From NCBI GenBank assembly GCA_937996605.1, contig CALKVB010000330.1, positions 1-14,392 on the forward strand: 14,392 nucleotides of DNA, given 5' to 3'. The position numbers were made by a program, and so were the translations under genes. This document shows positions 6,199 through 13,039 of the stretch, one piece after another. The notes beneath the pieces are model-generated. The model made no database searches, was not told the origin of the DNA, and was given only the letters and a program-made list of their open reading frames with translations. The stretch comes from an uncultured Oxalobacteraceae bacterium (GTDB lineage: Bacteria > Pseudomonadota > Gammaproteobacteria > Burkholderiales > Burkholderiaceae_D). Each line of letters begins with the position of its first letter. Positions within the stretch are counted from its first letter, which is position 1.

Positions 6199-7284
6199 AT
6201 GATTGAAACCATCACTCTCGGTTTAGCATTGTTGGCGGTCGGATTCGTCCTCGGTTCGTTAGCATTGTTTGTCGTTTGGCGCTCGCAAGATTCAAACAAA
6301 TACAAGAAACTCATCGCCATTACTGTTTTTCTTACCTTTGATTTGATCGTATTTGGAGGTTTCACCCGTTTAACGGATTCGGGCTTGGGCTGCCCCGATT
6401 GGCCTGGCTGTTACAGTGAAATGAATCCTTTGTTAGCGCATGACGAAATCAAAGCGGCGGAAGCAATTTTGCCGAATGGCCCGGTTACGGTAGCGAAAGC
6501 ATGGATAGAAATGATCCATCGCTACTTGGCGATGGCTGTTGGCATGTTGATTGTGTCGCAAATGATATTGGCTTGGTGGCAGCGCAAACAACGTCAACAT
6601 TCTCCTTGGTTGCCCACCGTTTTATTTTTCTTTGTTTGCTTGCAAGGGGCATTTGGCGCTTGGACAGTTACCTTGAAATTGCAGCCTGTGATTGTAACGA
6701 CGCATTTACTCCTAGGGCTCGGCTTGTTGGCGCTCTTGGTCTGGTCGCTTGAACGTGAGCAACAACCAGTGGTGGCAGTAGCACCTTATTCGCCTAAATT
6801 ACGTTGGATGGCTGTAATCGCATTCATTCTGCTGTGGGTACAGATTGCTCTTGGCGGATGGGTGAGTACCAATTATGCGGCTTTGGCATGCAGCGGATAC
6901 CCAAGTTGTAACGGTAATTTGGTGCCCGATCTTGATTGGGAACATGCTTACCATCTGTGGCGCAAACTCGGAAAAACAGCCGAAGGCGAATACCTCCCTT
7001 ACAGTGCCTTGGTGACCATCCAATGGGTGCACCGTAGTTTTGCTTGGATTGCGATTTCCGCAGTCGCGACGCTAGCTTTTATGGCAAGGCGAGAGTCGAA
7101 TCTACGCCGTTTGGCGAACCAGCTGTTGATCGTATTAGGCATGCAATTTGTTACAGGAGTAGCTACGGTCTATTTTGACTGGCCTTTGGGTTTAGCTGTC
7201 TTGCACAATGCAGGCGCGGCAATGCTCGTCTTGATGCTGAGCATGTTAAACTATCGAGTTCGCTACGGCGCCCCCACCAGTTAG
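6199..7284 (+). CDS. ctaA: Heme A synthase (COX15/CtaA family)
   Basis: It converts heme O to heme A in the inner membrane by oxidising the C8 methyl group, supplying the cofactor for CoxA. It has 361 residues and about eight membrane helices in two similar halves. Motifs seen: GGFTRLTDSGLGCPDWPGCY (residues 53-72), the four heme-binding histidines H107 (EMIHRYLAM), H169 (THLLLGL), H278 (WVHRSFAW) and H336 (LHNAGA), and two cysteine pairs in periplasmic loops, C65/C71 and C231/C237, like those reported in CtaA enzymes. The ATG follows the previous stop by 3 bases with no strong ribosome site, so coupling is likely. ctaB follows 11 bases later. All key residues are present. Confidence 0.96.
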   Translation: MIETITLGLALLAVGFVLGSLALFVVWRSQDSNKYKKLIAITVFLTFDLIVFGGFTRLTDSGLGCPDWPGCYSEMNPLLAHDEIKAAEAILPNGPVTVAKAWIEMIHRYLAMAVGMLIVSQMILAWWQRKQRQHSPWLPTVLFFFVCLQGAFGAWTVTLKLQPVIVTTHLLLGLGLLALLVWSLEREQQPVVAVAPYSPKLRWMAVIAFILLWVQIALGGWVSTNYAALACSGYPSCNGNLVPDLDWEHAYHLWRKLGKTAEGEYLPYSALVTIQWVHRSFAWIAISAVATLAFMARRESNLRRLANQLLIVLGMQFVTGVATVYFDWPLGLAVLHNAGAAMLVLMLSMLNYRVRYGAPTS

Positions 7285-7295
7285 TTTGTTTGCTC

Positions 7296-8180
7296 ATGAC
7301 CACTTCCAGTATGAAAACTAGCCGTTTGGCTCAGTACATCGCTTTGACTAAACCGCGTGTGACCCAACTTGCGGTATTTTGTGCCGTCATTGGTATGTTT
7401 CTGGCCACGCCAAGTTTGCCGGATTGGCGAGTGGTTTTGGCCGCCACCGTCGGCATATGGTTATTGGCAGGTGCCGCATTCGCGGTCAATTGTTTGGTCG
7501 AACGTGAGATCGACTCGCGTATGGCACGTACTGCGCGCCGTCCTAGTGCGCAAGGTGAGATAAGCGAAAAGCAAATTCTCATTTTCTCGACCGCGATTGG
7601 TGGATTGGGGATGTGGATTTTGTATGCCTTCGTCAATCCTTTAACGATGTGGCTCACTTTCGTCACTTTTGTTGGCTATGCCGTCATTTATACCATCATC
7701 TTGAAACCCGCGACGCCGCAAAATATTGTCATCGGCGGTTTGTCTGGTGCGATGCCACCAGCTTTAGGTTGGGCGGCGATTGCCGACGACGTACCTAAAC
7801 AAGCTTGGTTGCTAGTGTTGATCATTTTCGTGTGGACGCCGCCGCATTTCTGGGCTCTAGCCATGTATCGTCGCGATGACTATGCGAAATCTGGTTTGCC
7901 GATGTTGCCTATCACGCACGGCCCTGAATTCACGCGTTTTCATATCTGGCTATATACGATAGCCTTATTCGCGACGACGATGCTTCCTTATGCGATACAT
8001 ATGAGTGGCCTCATTTATTTGGTGAGTGCGATCATCTTAGGCTTAGCTTTCTTGTGGTATGCATGGCGCATCTATCGCCATTATGACGATGTGTTAGCGC
8101 GCAAGACCTTTACTTTTTCCATCGTGTATTTATCTTTACTGTTCCTTGCTTTATTAGTCGATCATTACCTACGGTTTTGA
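7296..8180 (+). CDS. ctaB: Protoheme IX farnesyltransferase (heme O synthase)
   Basis: UbiA-family membrane prenyltransferase that adds a farnesyl group to heme B to make heme O, the step before CtaA. From ATG 7296 it is 294 residues, beginning MTTSSMKTSRLAQYIALTKP. The allylic diphosphate motif is N65-CLVEREIDSRMARTARRP, and the second conserved segment is WTPPHFWALAMYRRDDYAKS, both diagnostic. About nine hydrophobic helices are visible. Other possible starts are an in-frame TTG at 7290 and ATG 7311; none has a strong ribosome site, so the start is tentative. It lies 11 bases after ctaA and ends 2 bases before the SCO lipoprotein, inside one operon. Confidence 0.96.
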   Translation: MTTSSMKTSRLAQYIALTKPRVTQLAVFCAVIGMFLATPSLPDWRVVLAATVGIWLLAGAAFAVNCLVEREIDSRMARTARRPSAQGEISEKQILIFSTAIGGLGMWILYAFVNPLTMWLTFVTFVGYAVIYTIILKPATPQNIVIGGLSGAMPPALGWAAIADDVPKQAWLLVLIIFVWTPPHFWALAMYRRDDYAKSGLPMLPITHGPEFTRFHIWLYTIALFATTMLPYAIHMSGLIYLVSAIILGLAFLWYAWRIYRHYDDVLARKTFTFSIVYLSLLFLALLVDHYLRF

Positions 8181-8182
8181 AT

Positions 8183-8803
8183 ATGAATTCTCTTTTTCAG
8201 CGCAGTAAAAGTGCAGTCCTTTTGGGTTTGCTGTTTGCCCTTTCTTTGAGTATGACTGCCTGTGATAGAGGTGGCGACAAGAAGCAGACAGAAGCGTTTC
8301 TAAATACGGATCTAACAGGGTTGGATTACGTTAAAGACTTCTCCCTGACAGATCACAATGGGCAAGTGCGAACGCTGAAAGATTTCAAGGGTAAGGCTGT
8401 TATCGTATTCTTTGGCTACACCCAATGCCCAGATTTTTGTCCAACGACCATGGCTGAAATGTCGAATGTGATGAAGCAGTTGGGACCGCTCTCCGATAAA
8501 GTACAAGTGCTATTCGTGACAGTTGATCCTGAGCGCGACACCCAAGAATTACTGGCTAGCTATGTGCCGAATTTTGATAAGCGCTTCCTTGGTTTGCGCG
8601 GTGATGAAGCTGCGACTCAAAAAGTGGTGAAGGATTTTAAAGCCTTCTTCCAAAAGAGCCCTGGAAAAACAGCCGACAGCTATACCGTAGATCATACAGC
8701 CGCCAGCTATGTATTTGATCCTGAGGGGCATTTGCGTTTATATGTGGCGTATGGTCAAAAGCCTGAGGCGATTACCCATGATGTGAAGTTGTTGCTGCAA
8801 TAA
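8183..8803 (+). CDS. SCO1/SenC family copper lipoprotein
   Basis: SCO proteins deliver copper to, or reduce the thiols of, the CuA site of subunit II. This protein has 206 residues from ATG 8183. It starts with a short hydrophobic signal and a lipobox-like MTAC, with C27 as the likely lipidated residue, so it should be anchored outside the inner membrane. The thioredoxin-like domain has FFGYTQCPDFCPTTMAEM with C82 and C86, VLFVTVDPERDT, and H171 in VDHTAASYVFDPEGHL, giving the full Cys-Cys-His copper set. A TTG at 8177 is an alternative start that would overlap ctaB. It is the last gene of the operon, with a strong terminator 49 bases after the stop. It is the canonical counterpart of the divergent SCO-like protein at 5602-6195. 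Confidence 0.95.
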   Translation: MNSLFQRSKSAVLLGLLFALSLSMTACDRGGDKKQTEAFLNTDLTGLDYVKDFSLTDHNGQVRTLKDFKGKAVIVFFGYTQCPDFCPTTMAEMSNVMKQLGPLSDKVQVLFVTVDPERDTQELLASYVPNFDKRFLGLRGDEAATQKVVKDFKAFFQKSPGKTADSYTVDHTAASYVFDPEGHLRLYVAYGQKPEAITHDVKLLLQ

Positions 8804-8852
8804 AGTGATTGCAGGGGAGGTGCTCCTACTCACGCAATTGCAAGGTCAAAAC

Positions 8853-8885
8853 AAAAACGGCACTGAAATTCAGTGCCGTTTTTTT
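8853..8885. terminator. Bidirectional rho-independent terminator between SCO gene and rpoH
   Basis: A perfect 15-bp stem, AAAAACGGCACTGAA (8853-8867) with TTCAGTGCCGTTTTT (8869-8883), is followed by further T residues. The A-run on the other side makes it work on the minus strand too, 59 bases beyond the rpoH stop. It separates the convergent SCO and rpoH transcripts. Confidence 0.92.
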
Positions 8886-8943
8886 ATGGAGCATTCCAAG
8901 TATCTAGTTTGTGCCTATCAATTTGGCATGCTGTTGCATTGAA

Positions 8944-9843
8944 TCAGTTAAAGCTAATCAAGGCAGTTTTCATTTTCTTCAATGCAGCGCTCTCGATTTG
9001 ACGAATACGTTCGGCAGACACGCCATACTCATCAGCCAAATCGTGCAAAGTCGCGCCGGAGCCATCATCATTTTTCAACCAACGTGATTCAATGATGTGA
9101 CGAGAGCGTGGATCGAGTTTCGCTAAGGCTGTTTCCAAGCCTTCACTTTGCAAACGATCATATTGCTGCGCTTCGATGATATTGGTTGGTTCTTCTGCGT
9201 CGGTTTTGAGGTAAGCGATAGGAGCAAATTTCTCATCTTCGTCATCGCTAGAACCATCGAGAGCCACATCGCGGCCAGACAAACGCATTTCCATTTCGAT
9301 GACATCTTCGCGTTTGACGTCGAGCTTGCTCGCCAAACTATCGATTTGCGCTGGCGTCATGGAATCTAAGCTTTCTTTATTGCTACGCAGATTAAAGAAC
9401 AATTTACGTTGTGCTTTTGTCGTTGCGACTTTCACCAAACGCCAATTTTTCAAAATGTATTCGTGCATCTCTGCTTTGATCCAATGCATGGCATAGGACA
9501 CTAAGCGAACGCCTTGGTCTGGATCGAAACGTTTGACCGCTTTCATCAAACCGATATTGCCTTCTTGGATCAAATCGGCGTGTGGTAAGCCGTAACCGAG
9601 ATAGCCACGTGCAATCGAAACAACCAAGCGCAGATGAGACATAACCAACTGCTGCGCAGCGGCTAAGTCGTTATTGTTCTTAAGGCGTGTCGCCAGATCA
9701 GTTTCCTCTTCATGCGACAGCATAGGCAAACGATTGACCGCCGAAATATAGGCATCGATATTGCCTAGTGTGCCGGTAAACCCCAGAGCTAAAGCGGTGC
9801 TATCCGATGGACGCAAAAAGCCTTGTGCTGATGTTTGTGTCAT
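8944..9843 (-). CDS. rpoH: RNA polymerase heat-shock sigma factor RpoH (sigma-32)
   Basis: Directs RNA polymerase to heat-shock promoters. It has 299 residues from ATG 9843, chosen because AGGAGG lies 4 bases upstream; an in-frame ATG at 9861 would precede that site. Region 2 is clear (LIQEGNIGLMKAVKRFDPDQ at about residues 91-110, then WIKAEMHEYILKNWRLVK). The RpoH box QRKLFFNLR at 145-153, which distinguishes sigma-32 from other sigma-70 relatives, is intact. Region 4.2 is near 264-290, with YGVSAERIRQIE as the recognition helix. It is slightly longer than the 284-residue E. coli protein. The leader carries a perfect CIRCE and a hairpin at the SD, suggesting HrcA repression and possible translational control. 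It lies downstream of ftsX in the same direction, as in E. coli. Confidence 0.97.
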   Translation of the reverse strand: MTQTSAQGFLRPSDSTALALGFTGTLGNIDAYISAVNRLPMLSHEEETDLATRLKNNNDLAAAQQLVMSHLRLVVSIARGYLGYGLPHADLIQEGNIGLMKAVKRFDPDQGVRLVSYAMHWIKAEMHEYILKNWRLVKVATTKAQRKLFFNLRSNKESLDSMTPAQIDSLASKLDVKREDVIEMEMRLSGRDVALDGSSDDEDEKFAPIAYLKTDAEEPTNIIEAQQYDRLQSEGLETALAKLDPRSRHIIESRWLKNDDGSGATLHDLADEYGVSAERIRQIESAALKKMKTALISFN

Positions 9844-9847
9844 GTTT

Positions 9848-9853
9848 CCTCCT
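9848..9853 (-). promoter_or_regulatory. Strong Shine-Dalgarno of rpoH
   Basis: On the minus strand AGGAGG is followed by AAAC and the ATG at 9843. It decides the start and is partly contained in the small hairpin at 9851-9866. Confidence 0.85.
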
Positions 9854-9866
9854 GATATCAATCAGA
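9851..9866 (-). promoter_or_regulatory. Small hairpin overlapping the rpoH Shine-Dalgarno
   Basis: Read on the minus strand, TCTGAT pairs with ATCAGG around a TGAT loop: five Watson-Crick pairs and a closing U-G. The 3' arm includes the first three bases of AGGAGG. Such a weak stem would melt easily and could act as a temperature-sensitive brake. The pairing is seen in the sequence; the function is inferred. Confidence 0.35.
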
Positions 9867-9925
9867 TTATTACTCTAATGCTAAGGCTCATATTGAATCC
9901 ATGCTCGAATCCAAGCCTTCGAATT

Positions 9926-9931
9926 CTTATA
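9926..9931 (-). promoter_or_regulatory. Possible -10 element of rpoH
   Basis: TATAAG on the minus strand matches TATAAT at 5 of 6 positions and directly adjoins the CIRCE, which would then cover the -35/spacer region. No good -35 hexamer lies 16-18 bases upstream (the 17-base position reads CACTCA), so this call is weak. Confidence 0.3.
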
Positions 9932-9958
9932 TTAGCACTCAATTGAGATGAGTGCTAA
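9932..9958 (-). promoter_or_regulatory. CIRCE operator (HrcA binding site) upstream of rpoH
   Basis: A perfect inverted repeat, TTAGCACTC then 9 bases then GAGTGCTAA, is identical to the CIRCE consensus bound by the heat-shock repressor HrcA. It lies 88 bases upstream of the rpoH ATG, and no other gene start is near it (ftsX ends at 10127 and reads toward it). It therefore most likely controls rpoH, linking the HrcA and sigma-32 heat-shock circuits. hrcA itself is not in the window. Confidence 0.93.
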
Positions 9959-9979
9959 TAATCTGTTCGTTTTTCGGTT

Positions 9980-9986
9980 TTTCAAG
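9980..9986 (-). promoter_or_regulatory. CTTGAAA -35-like element upstream of CIRCE
   Basis: The minus strand reads CTTGAAA, identical to the sigma-32 -35 consensus and 4 of 6 for sigma-70 TTGACA within TTGAAA. A CIRCE beginning 21 bases downstream would then cover the -10/start region. No CCCCAT-type or TATAAT-type -10 is seen at the right spacing, so the promoter type is undecided. Confidence 0.35.
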
Positions 9987-10126
9987 TAGCTCAGCTCGAA
10001 AAATTTGTAAAAAATTTAATGAACTGAGGCGCAGATGCTATTGAAACCGACGTAGAGTTGAAGAACAACGGTAAAAACGAGCCCTTTTTGCTCATGGCAA
10101 GTTTTGCGTCTTTGAATGCGAAGAAA
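9987..10126. other. ftsX-rpoH spacer without a gene
   Basis: Together with the rpoH leader this makes about 283 bases between ftsX and rpoH coding DNA. I see no convincing gene. On the minus strand a weak 4-bp stem GAGC/GCTC (10079-10093), followed by GTTTTTACC, might slow transcription after ftsX, but it is too short to call a terminator. Read-through from ftsYEX into rpoH is therefore possible. Confidence 0.5.
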
Positions 10127-11044
10127 TTATTGAGGTAATTTCGCCAACTGACGTCGTACCGATAAATACGCGCCAGCCCAACCAAGTAATTTACTGACGA
10201 TGAGCAGGGCTAAGCTTGGTAATAGCCCCAAAGGACTAAGATGGAACTCTGATGCATATAATTTCGCGAAATCGGCAATTGCTTGATTGAGTGGTTGTAA
10301 GGATAGTGCCACTAACCCAAGTGCCACTAAACCCGACAATATTCCCATCATGGCACCCGTGTAGTAATAGGGCTTATGAATGAAACTGTTGGTCGCGCCA
10401 AGTAAGCGGCTCACGCTAATTTCCGCTTGATGCGATAAAACTTGTAGGCGCGTTGCATTAAATACGACGACAATCACCACTACACCGAGAGTGCCGGCCA
10501 AAAATAGCAGAGCCAGTTCTAAGATGTGCATCAAGGCAGCTAGTCGTTTGACCCAAGCAGAATCGACTTGCACCACATCGACACCATCTAAGCCGCGTAG
10601 TTGAGCACTGAGTTGTTCTACTTTATCGGCATCGTCGGCTGAAAGGGCCAGCACGTAAGCGTCAGGCAATGGATTTCCACCTAGCGTGGCAAGCACTTCA
10701 GCCAAGCTGGAAGTGCTTTCCATGCTTGCTAAAGCCTTGTCCTTGGTGACGAAATTGACTTTAGCGTTGACCCTAGCATCCTTGAGCAATTTCTTAATCG
10801 GTGTAGAAAGATTTACGGCATCCGCACTGGCCACCGACGTTCTCAGAAAAACACTGATTTCAGGTTCTATCGATAATTGTGAGGCAATCGGTCTCAGATT
10901 TTGAATTACCGTTAAGCCAGCAATTGGCAGTGCCAGAGCGATCGCGACCACCAAGACATTGAACAGAAAGTTACCAGGTGCAGCGCGTAAATGTTTTAGC
11001 GCACCATTAATGGCATACATATGTTGTCGGAACCAATTTGTCAT
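10127..11044 (-). CDS. ftsX: Cell division ABC transporter permease FtsX
   Basis: Membrane partner of FtsE in the divisome; FtsEX couples ATP hydrolysis to activation of periplasmic cell-wall amidases through EnvC-type partners. From ATG 11044 it is 305 residues. It has a short basic N-terminus, helix 1 at about 25-47, a periplasmic domain (about 48-170, with EPEISVFLRT at its start) and helices 2-4 at about 172-196, 228-249 and 271-293. The cytosolic motif RLQVLSHQAEISVSRLLGAT after helix 2 is the typical FtsX coupling segment. The frame is open upstream to an ATG at 11089, which would overlap ftsE by 25 bases; I chose MTNWFRQHMYA because it fits the family N-terminus. The gap to ftsE is 20 bases. 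Confidence 0.93.
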   Translation of the reverse strand: MTNWFRQHMYAINGALKHLRAAPGNFLFNVLVVAIALALPIAGLTVIQNLRPIASQLSIEPEISVFLRTSVASADAVNLSTPIKKLLKDARVNAKVNFVTKDKALASMESTSSLAEVLATLGGNPLPDAYVLALSADDADKVEQLSAQLRGLDGVDVVQVDSAWVKRLAALMHILELALLFLAGTLGVVVIVVVFNATRLQVLSHQAEISVSRLLGATNSFIHKPYYYTGAMMGILSGLVALGLVALSLQPLNQAIADFAKLYASEFHLSPLGLLPSLALLIVSKLLGWAGAYLSVRRQLAKLPQ

Positions 11045-11064
11045 AGTTTCAGATATCTCGAAAA

Positions 11065-11739
11065 TTAGGCAGCGGCAGCGGAAGTCCACGCATCGGTCAC
11101 TTCACCTTTGTTCAGGTAAATCACTCGATTGGCTTGATTTAAAAATTGTTCATCGTGGCTAGAAATGATGCAGGTGACTCCCGAGCGTTGGAACGCACGT
11201 AGAGCGTCGATCACTATCATAGCGTTTTCTCGGTCTAGATAAGCGGTTGGCTCATCGGCCAAAATAGTCTGAGGGCGATTCACAATCGCGCGTGCGATCA
11301 TCACTCGTTGTTGTTCACCGCCCGATAGTGCCAAAGGCGAAGCGTGTGCTTTGTCGAGCATATTGAGTCGTTCTAAAGCAGCGCTCGCTCGGGTTTTCGC
11401 CTCATCCGTTGATTCGCCAACGACAATCATCGGTAACATCACATTACTTAATACATCGCGATCGAGAAGTAGTCCTTGCCCTTGCAAAATCAAACCTAGT
11501 TTGCGACGCAAGTAGGGCAAACTTCCACTTTTGAGTTTACTAATATCTTGGCCGTTCATCATGACTGCGCCGCTACTTGGTTTCTCCATGCCTGCGATCA
11601 TTTTCAATAGCGTTGATTTGCCCGCACCCGAAGGGCCGGCTAAGAAGACTAATTCACCATCACCTATGGTGAAGGAGACATCACGCAAGGCGTACACTTC
11701 ACCAGCGTAGACTTTCGAAACATGCTGAAATTCAATCAT
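11065..11739 (-). CDS. ftsE: Cell division ATP-binding protein FtsE
   Basis: ABC-type ATPase working with FtsX at the septum. It has 224 residues, close to the 222 of E. coli. Visible motifs are Walker A GPSGAGKST (35-43, K41), Q-loop Q86, signature LSGGEQQRVMIARAIV (138-153), Walker B TILADEP (E163) and H-loop H195. The start MIEFQHVSKVYAGEVYALRD is typical FtsE. The Q-loop neighbourhood reads LQGQGLLLDRDVLSNV where FtsE usually has FQDxxLLxDRTVxxNV, and the D-loop region reads PTAYLD instead of the usual PTGNLD, so it is a somewhat divergent member. The C-terminus is a short Ala-rich tail. It sits between ftsY (105 bases upstream) and ftsX (20 bases downstream). No strong ribosome site is seen. 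Confidence 0.93.
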   Translation of the reverse strand: MIEFQHVSKVYAGEVYALRDVSFTIGDGELVFLAGPSGAGKSTLLKMIAGMEKPSSGAVMMNGQDISKLKSGSLPYLRRKLGLILQGQGLLLDRDVLSNVMLPMIVVGESTDEAKTRASAALERLNMLDKAHASPLALSGGEQQRVMIARAIVNRPQTILADEPTAYLDRENAMIVIDALRAFQRSGVTCIISSHDEQFLNQANRVIYLNKGEVTDAWTSAAAA

Positions 11740-11844
11740 CGTTTTGTGGGCTCAGTAAGTATTCGTATTAGTGTTGTTCATTGTTGCTGTCGAAATAAAT
11801 GCAGTCTGAATTCGCGTTTGATCTCTTTAAATTTTTCAATCGCT

Positions 11845-12882
11845 TCAATCAAATAAGGCATCGACAAATTCTTGCGCATTGAAGGCTTGTAGGTCTTCGA
11901 TCTGTTCACCAACGCCGATGAAATACACAGGAATAGGGCGGGTCTTAGCGATCGCTGCGAGTACGCCACCTTTAGCGGTACCATCGAGTTTGGTAATGAT
12001 GAGTCCACTCAATTGCAATGCGTCATCAAAGGCTTTAACTTGCGCCAAGGCGTTTTGGCCGGTGTTGCCATCAATGACAAGTAAGATCTCGTGTGGAGCA
12101 TCGTCCATACTCTTACCTATCACACGCTTAATTTTTTTCAGTTCTTCCATTAAGTGTAATTGCGTAGGTAAGCGGCCCGCGGTGTCGACCATCACAACGT
12201 TGGTGCCGCGTGCTTTGGCAGACGCAACCGCGTCAAAGGCGACAGCTGCAGGGTCTCCAGATTCTTGGGCGATCACCGTAATGTTATTGCGTTCACCCCA
12301 GACCATTAATTGCTCACGCGCTGCGGCTCGGAAAGTGTCGCCAGCGGCGAGCACCACGGACTGCTGATGTACTTGCATGTGCTTGGCGAGCTTGCCAATC
12401 GTGGTGGTCTTGCCCGCACCGTTGACGCCAGAAATCATCACTACGAGTGGTTGATGGCGGCCGAGCTCGAGTGACTTCTGCAAAGGCAATAGTAGTTCAA
12501 GTAAGAGCGCTTTTAGCGCCGTTTTGACCTGCTCAGCTTCGGTCAATTTTTCTTCTTTAACCTTACGTTTGAGCTGTTCGAGCAAATGCATGGTCGCTTC
12601 GACGCCTGCGTCGGACATCAGCAAAGCGCTTTCAAGTTCATCATATAAATCATCGTCGATGCGTGCGCCAATGAATAGCGTAGTCAGGTTCGATGAAGTC
12701 TTGGCGAGGCCTTTTTTAAGACGGGCAAACCATGAGACTTTTTCCTTGCTGATTTCGACAGCGGGTGGGATGTTAGCAGTTGCGGTTACTGCTGGTGAAA
12801 TTTCTTGCGCAGGGTTCGCCGAGGGGACACTTACTGCAGCTACAACAGGCTCAGCGGGTTTCTTTTTGAAAAAACTAAACAT
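11845..12882 (-). CDS. ftsY: Signal recognition particle receptor FtsY
   Basis: GTPase that docks SRP-ribosome complexes at the membrane for co-translational insertion. From ATG 12882 it is 345 residues; a TTG two codons upstream is the only nearby alternative. The N-terminal A region is short (about 50 residues, Ala/Pro/Val-rich after the basic MFSFFKKKP), much shorter than the acidic E. coli one. The N domain begins near WFARLKKGLAKTSS (51-64). The G domain has G1 GVNGAGKTT (152-160), GDTFRAAA (181-188), G3 DTAGR (233-237), G4 TKLD (297-300) and GVGEQIEDL (323-331). It heads ftsY-ftsE-ftsX and is divergent from rsmD, the same arrangement as in E. coli. The 105-base gap to ftsE holds nothing recognisable. 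Confidence 0.96.
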   Translation of the reverse strand: MFSFFKKKPAEPVVAAVSVPSANPAQEISPAVTATANIPPAVEISKEKVSWFARLKKGLAKTSSNLTTLFIGARIDDDLYDELESALLMSDAGVEATMHLLEQLKRKVKEEKLTEAEQVKTALKALLLELLLPLQKSLELGRHQPLVVMISGVNGAGKTTTIGKLAKHMQVHQQSVVLAAGDTFRAAAREQLMVWGERNNITVIAQESGDPAAVAFDAVASAKARGTNVVMVDTAGRLPTQLHLMEELKKIKRVIGKSMDDAPHEILLVIDGNTGQNALAQVKAFDDALQLSGLIITKLDGTAKGGVLAAIAKTRPIPVYFIGVGEQIEDLQAFNAQEFVDALFD

Positions 12883-12967
12883 CGACAATTAACGATACAA
12901 AAATGGGTAAAAGGTTGGCGGTTGTGTTGCGTGCAAATTGGAATCATCGCTGCTTACAAAAAACCGC

Positions 12968-12985
12968 TAGAATGCTGCCATTCTA
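12968..12985. promoter_or_regulatory. TAGAATG palindrome between divergent ftsY and rsmD
   Basis: TAGAATG (12968-12974), CTGC, CATTCTA (12979-12985) is a perfect 7-base inverted repeat. Each strand shows a TAGAAT hexamer, 5 of 6 to the -10 consensus, directed toward rsmD on plus and ftsY on minus. No clear -35 is seen for either. It could be a pair of face-to-face -10 elements or an operator. Confidence 0.4.
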
Positions 12986-13039
12986 ACAGAGCAGGGCAGT
13001 GAATTTTCGTCCTCAGCCAAACATCTGCCTAAGGCATTC

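Noticed and set aside
8804..8852. GGAG-GTG-CTCC pairing just after the SCO gene
   Set aside because: Four-base stem close to a much stronger terminator; likely chance.
10079..10093. Possible terminator after ftsX (GAGC/GCTC stem, then a T-run on the minus strand)
   Set aside because: Only four base pairs; too weak compared with the two 14-15 bp terminators in the window. Mentioned only in the spacer entry.
9991..10185. Minus-strand open frame of 64 codons overlapping the end of ftsX, including a possible 34-aa peptide from the ATG at 10095
   Set aside because: No ribosome site or recognisable family; it overlaps the ftsX end and its promoter-like AT-rich 3' part explains the open frame.
11879..12367. 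Plus-strand open frame of 162 codons opposite ftsY, and others at 12524-12892
   Set aside because: Antisense to the well-supported GTPase domain of FtsY; Ser/Ala/Thr-rich composition with no motif.
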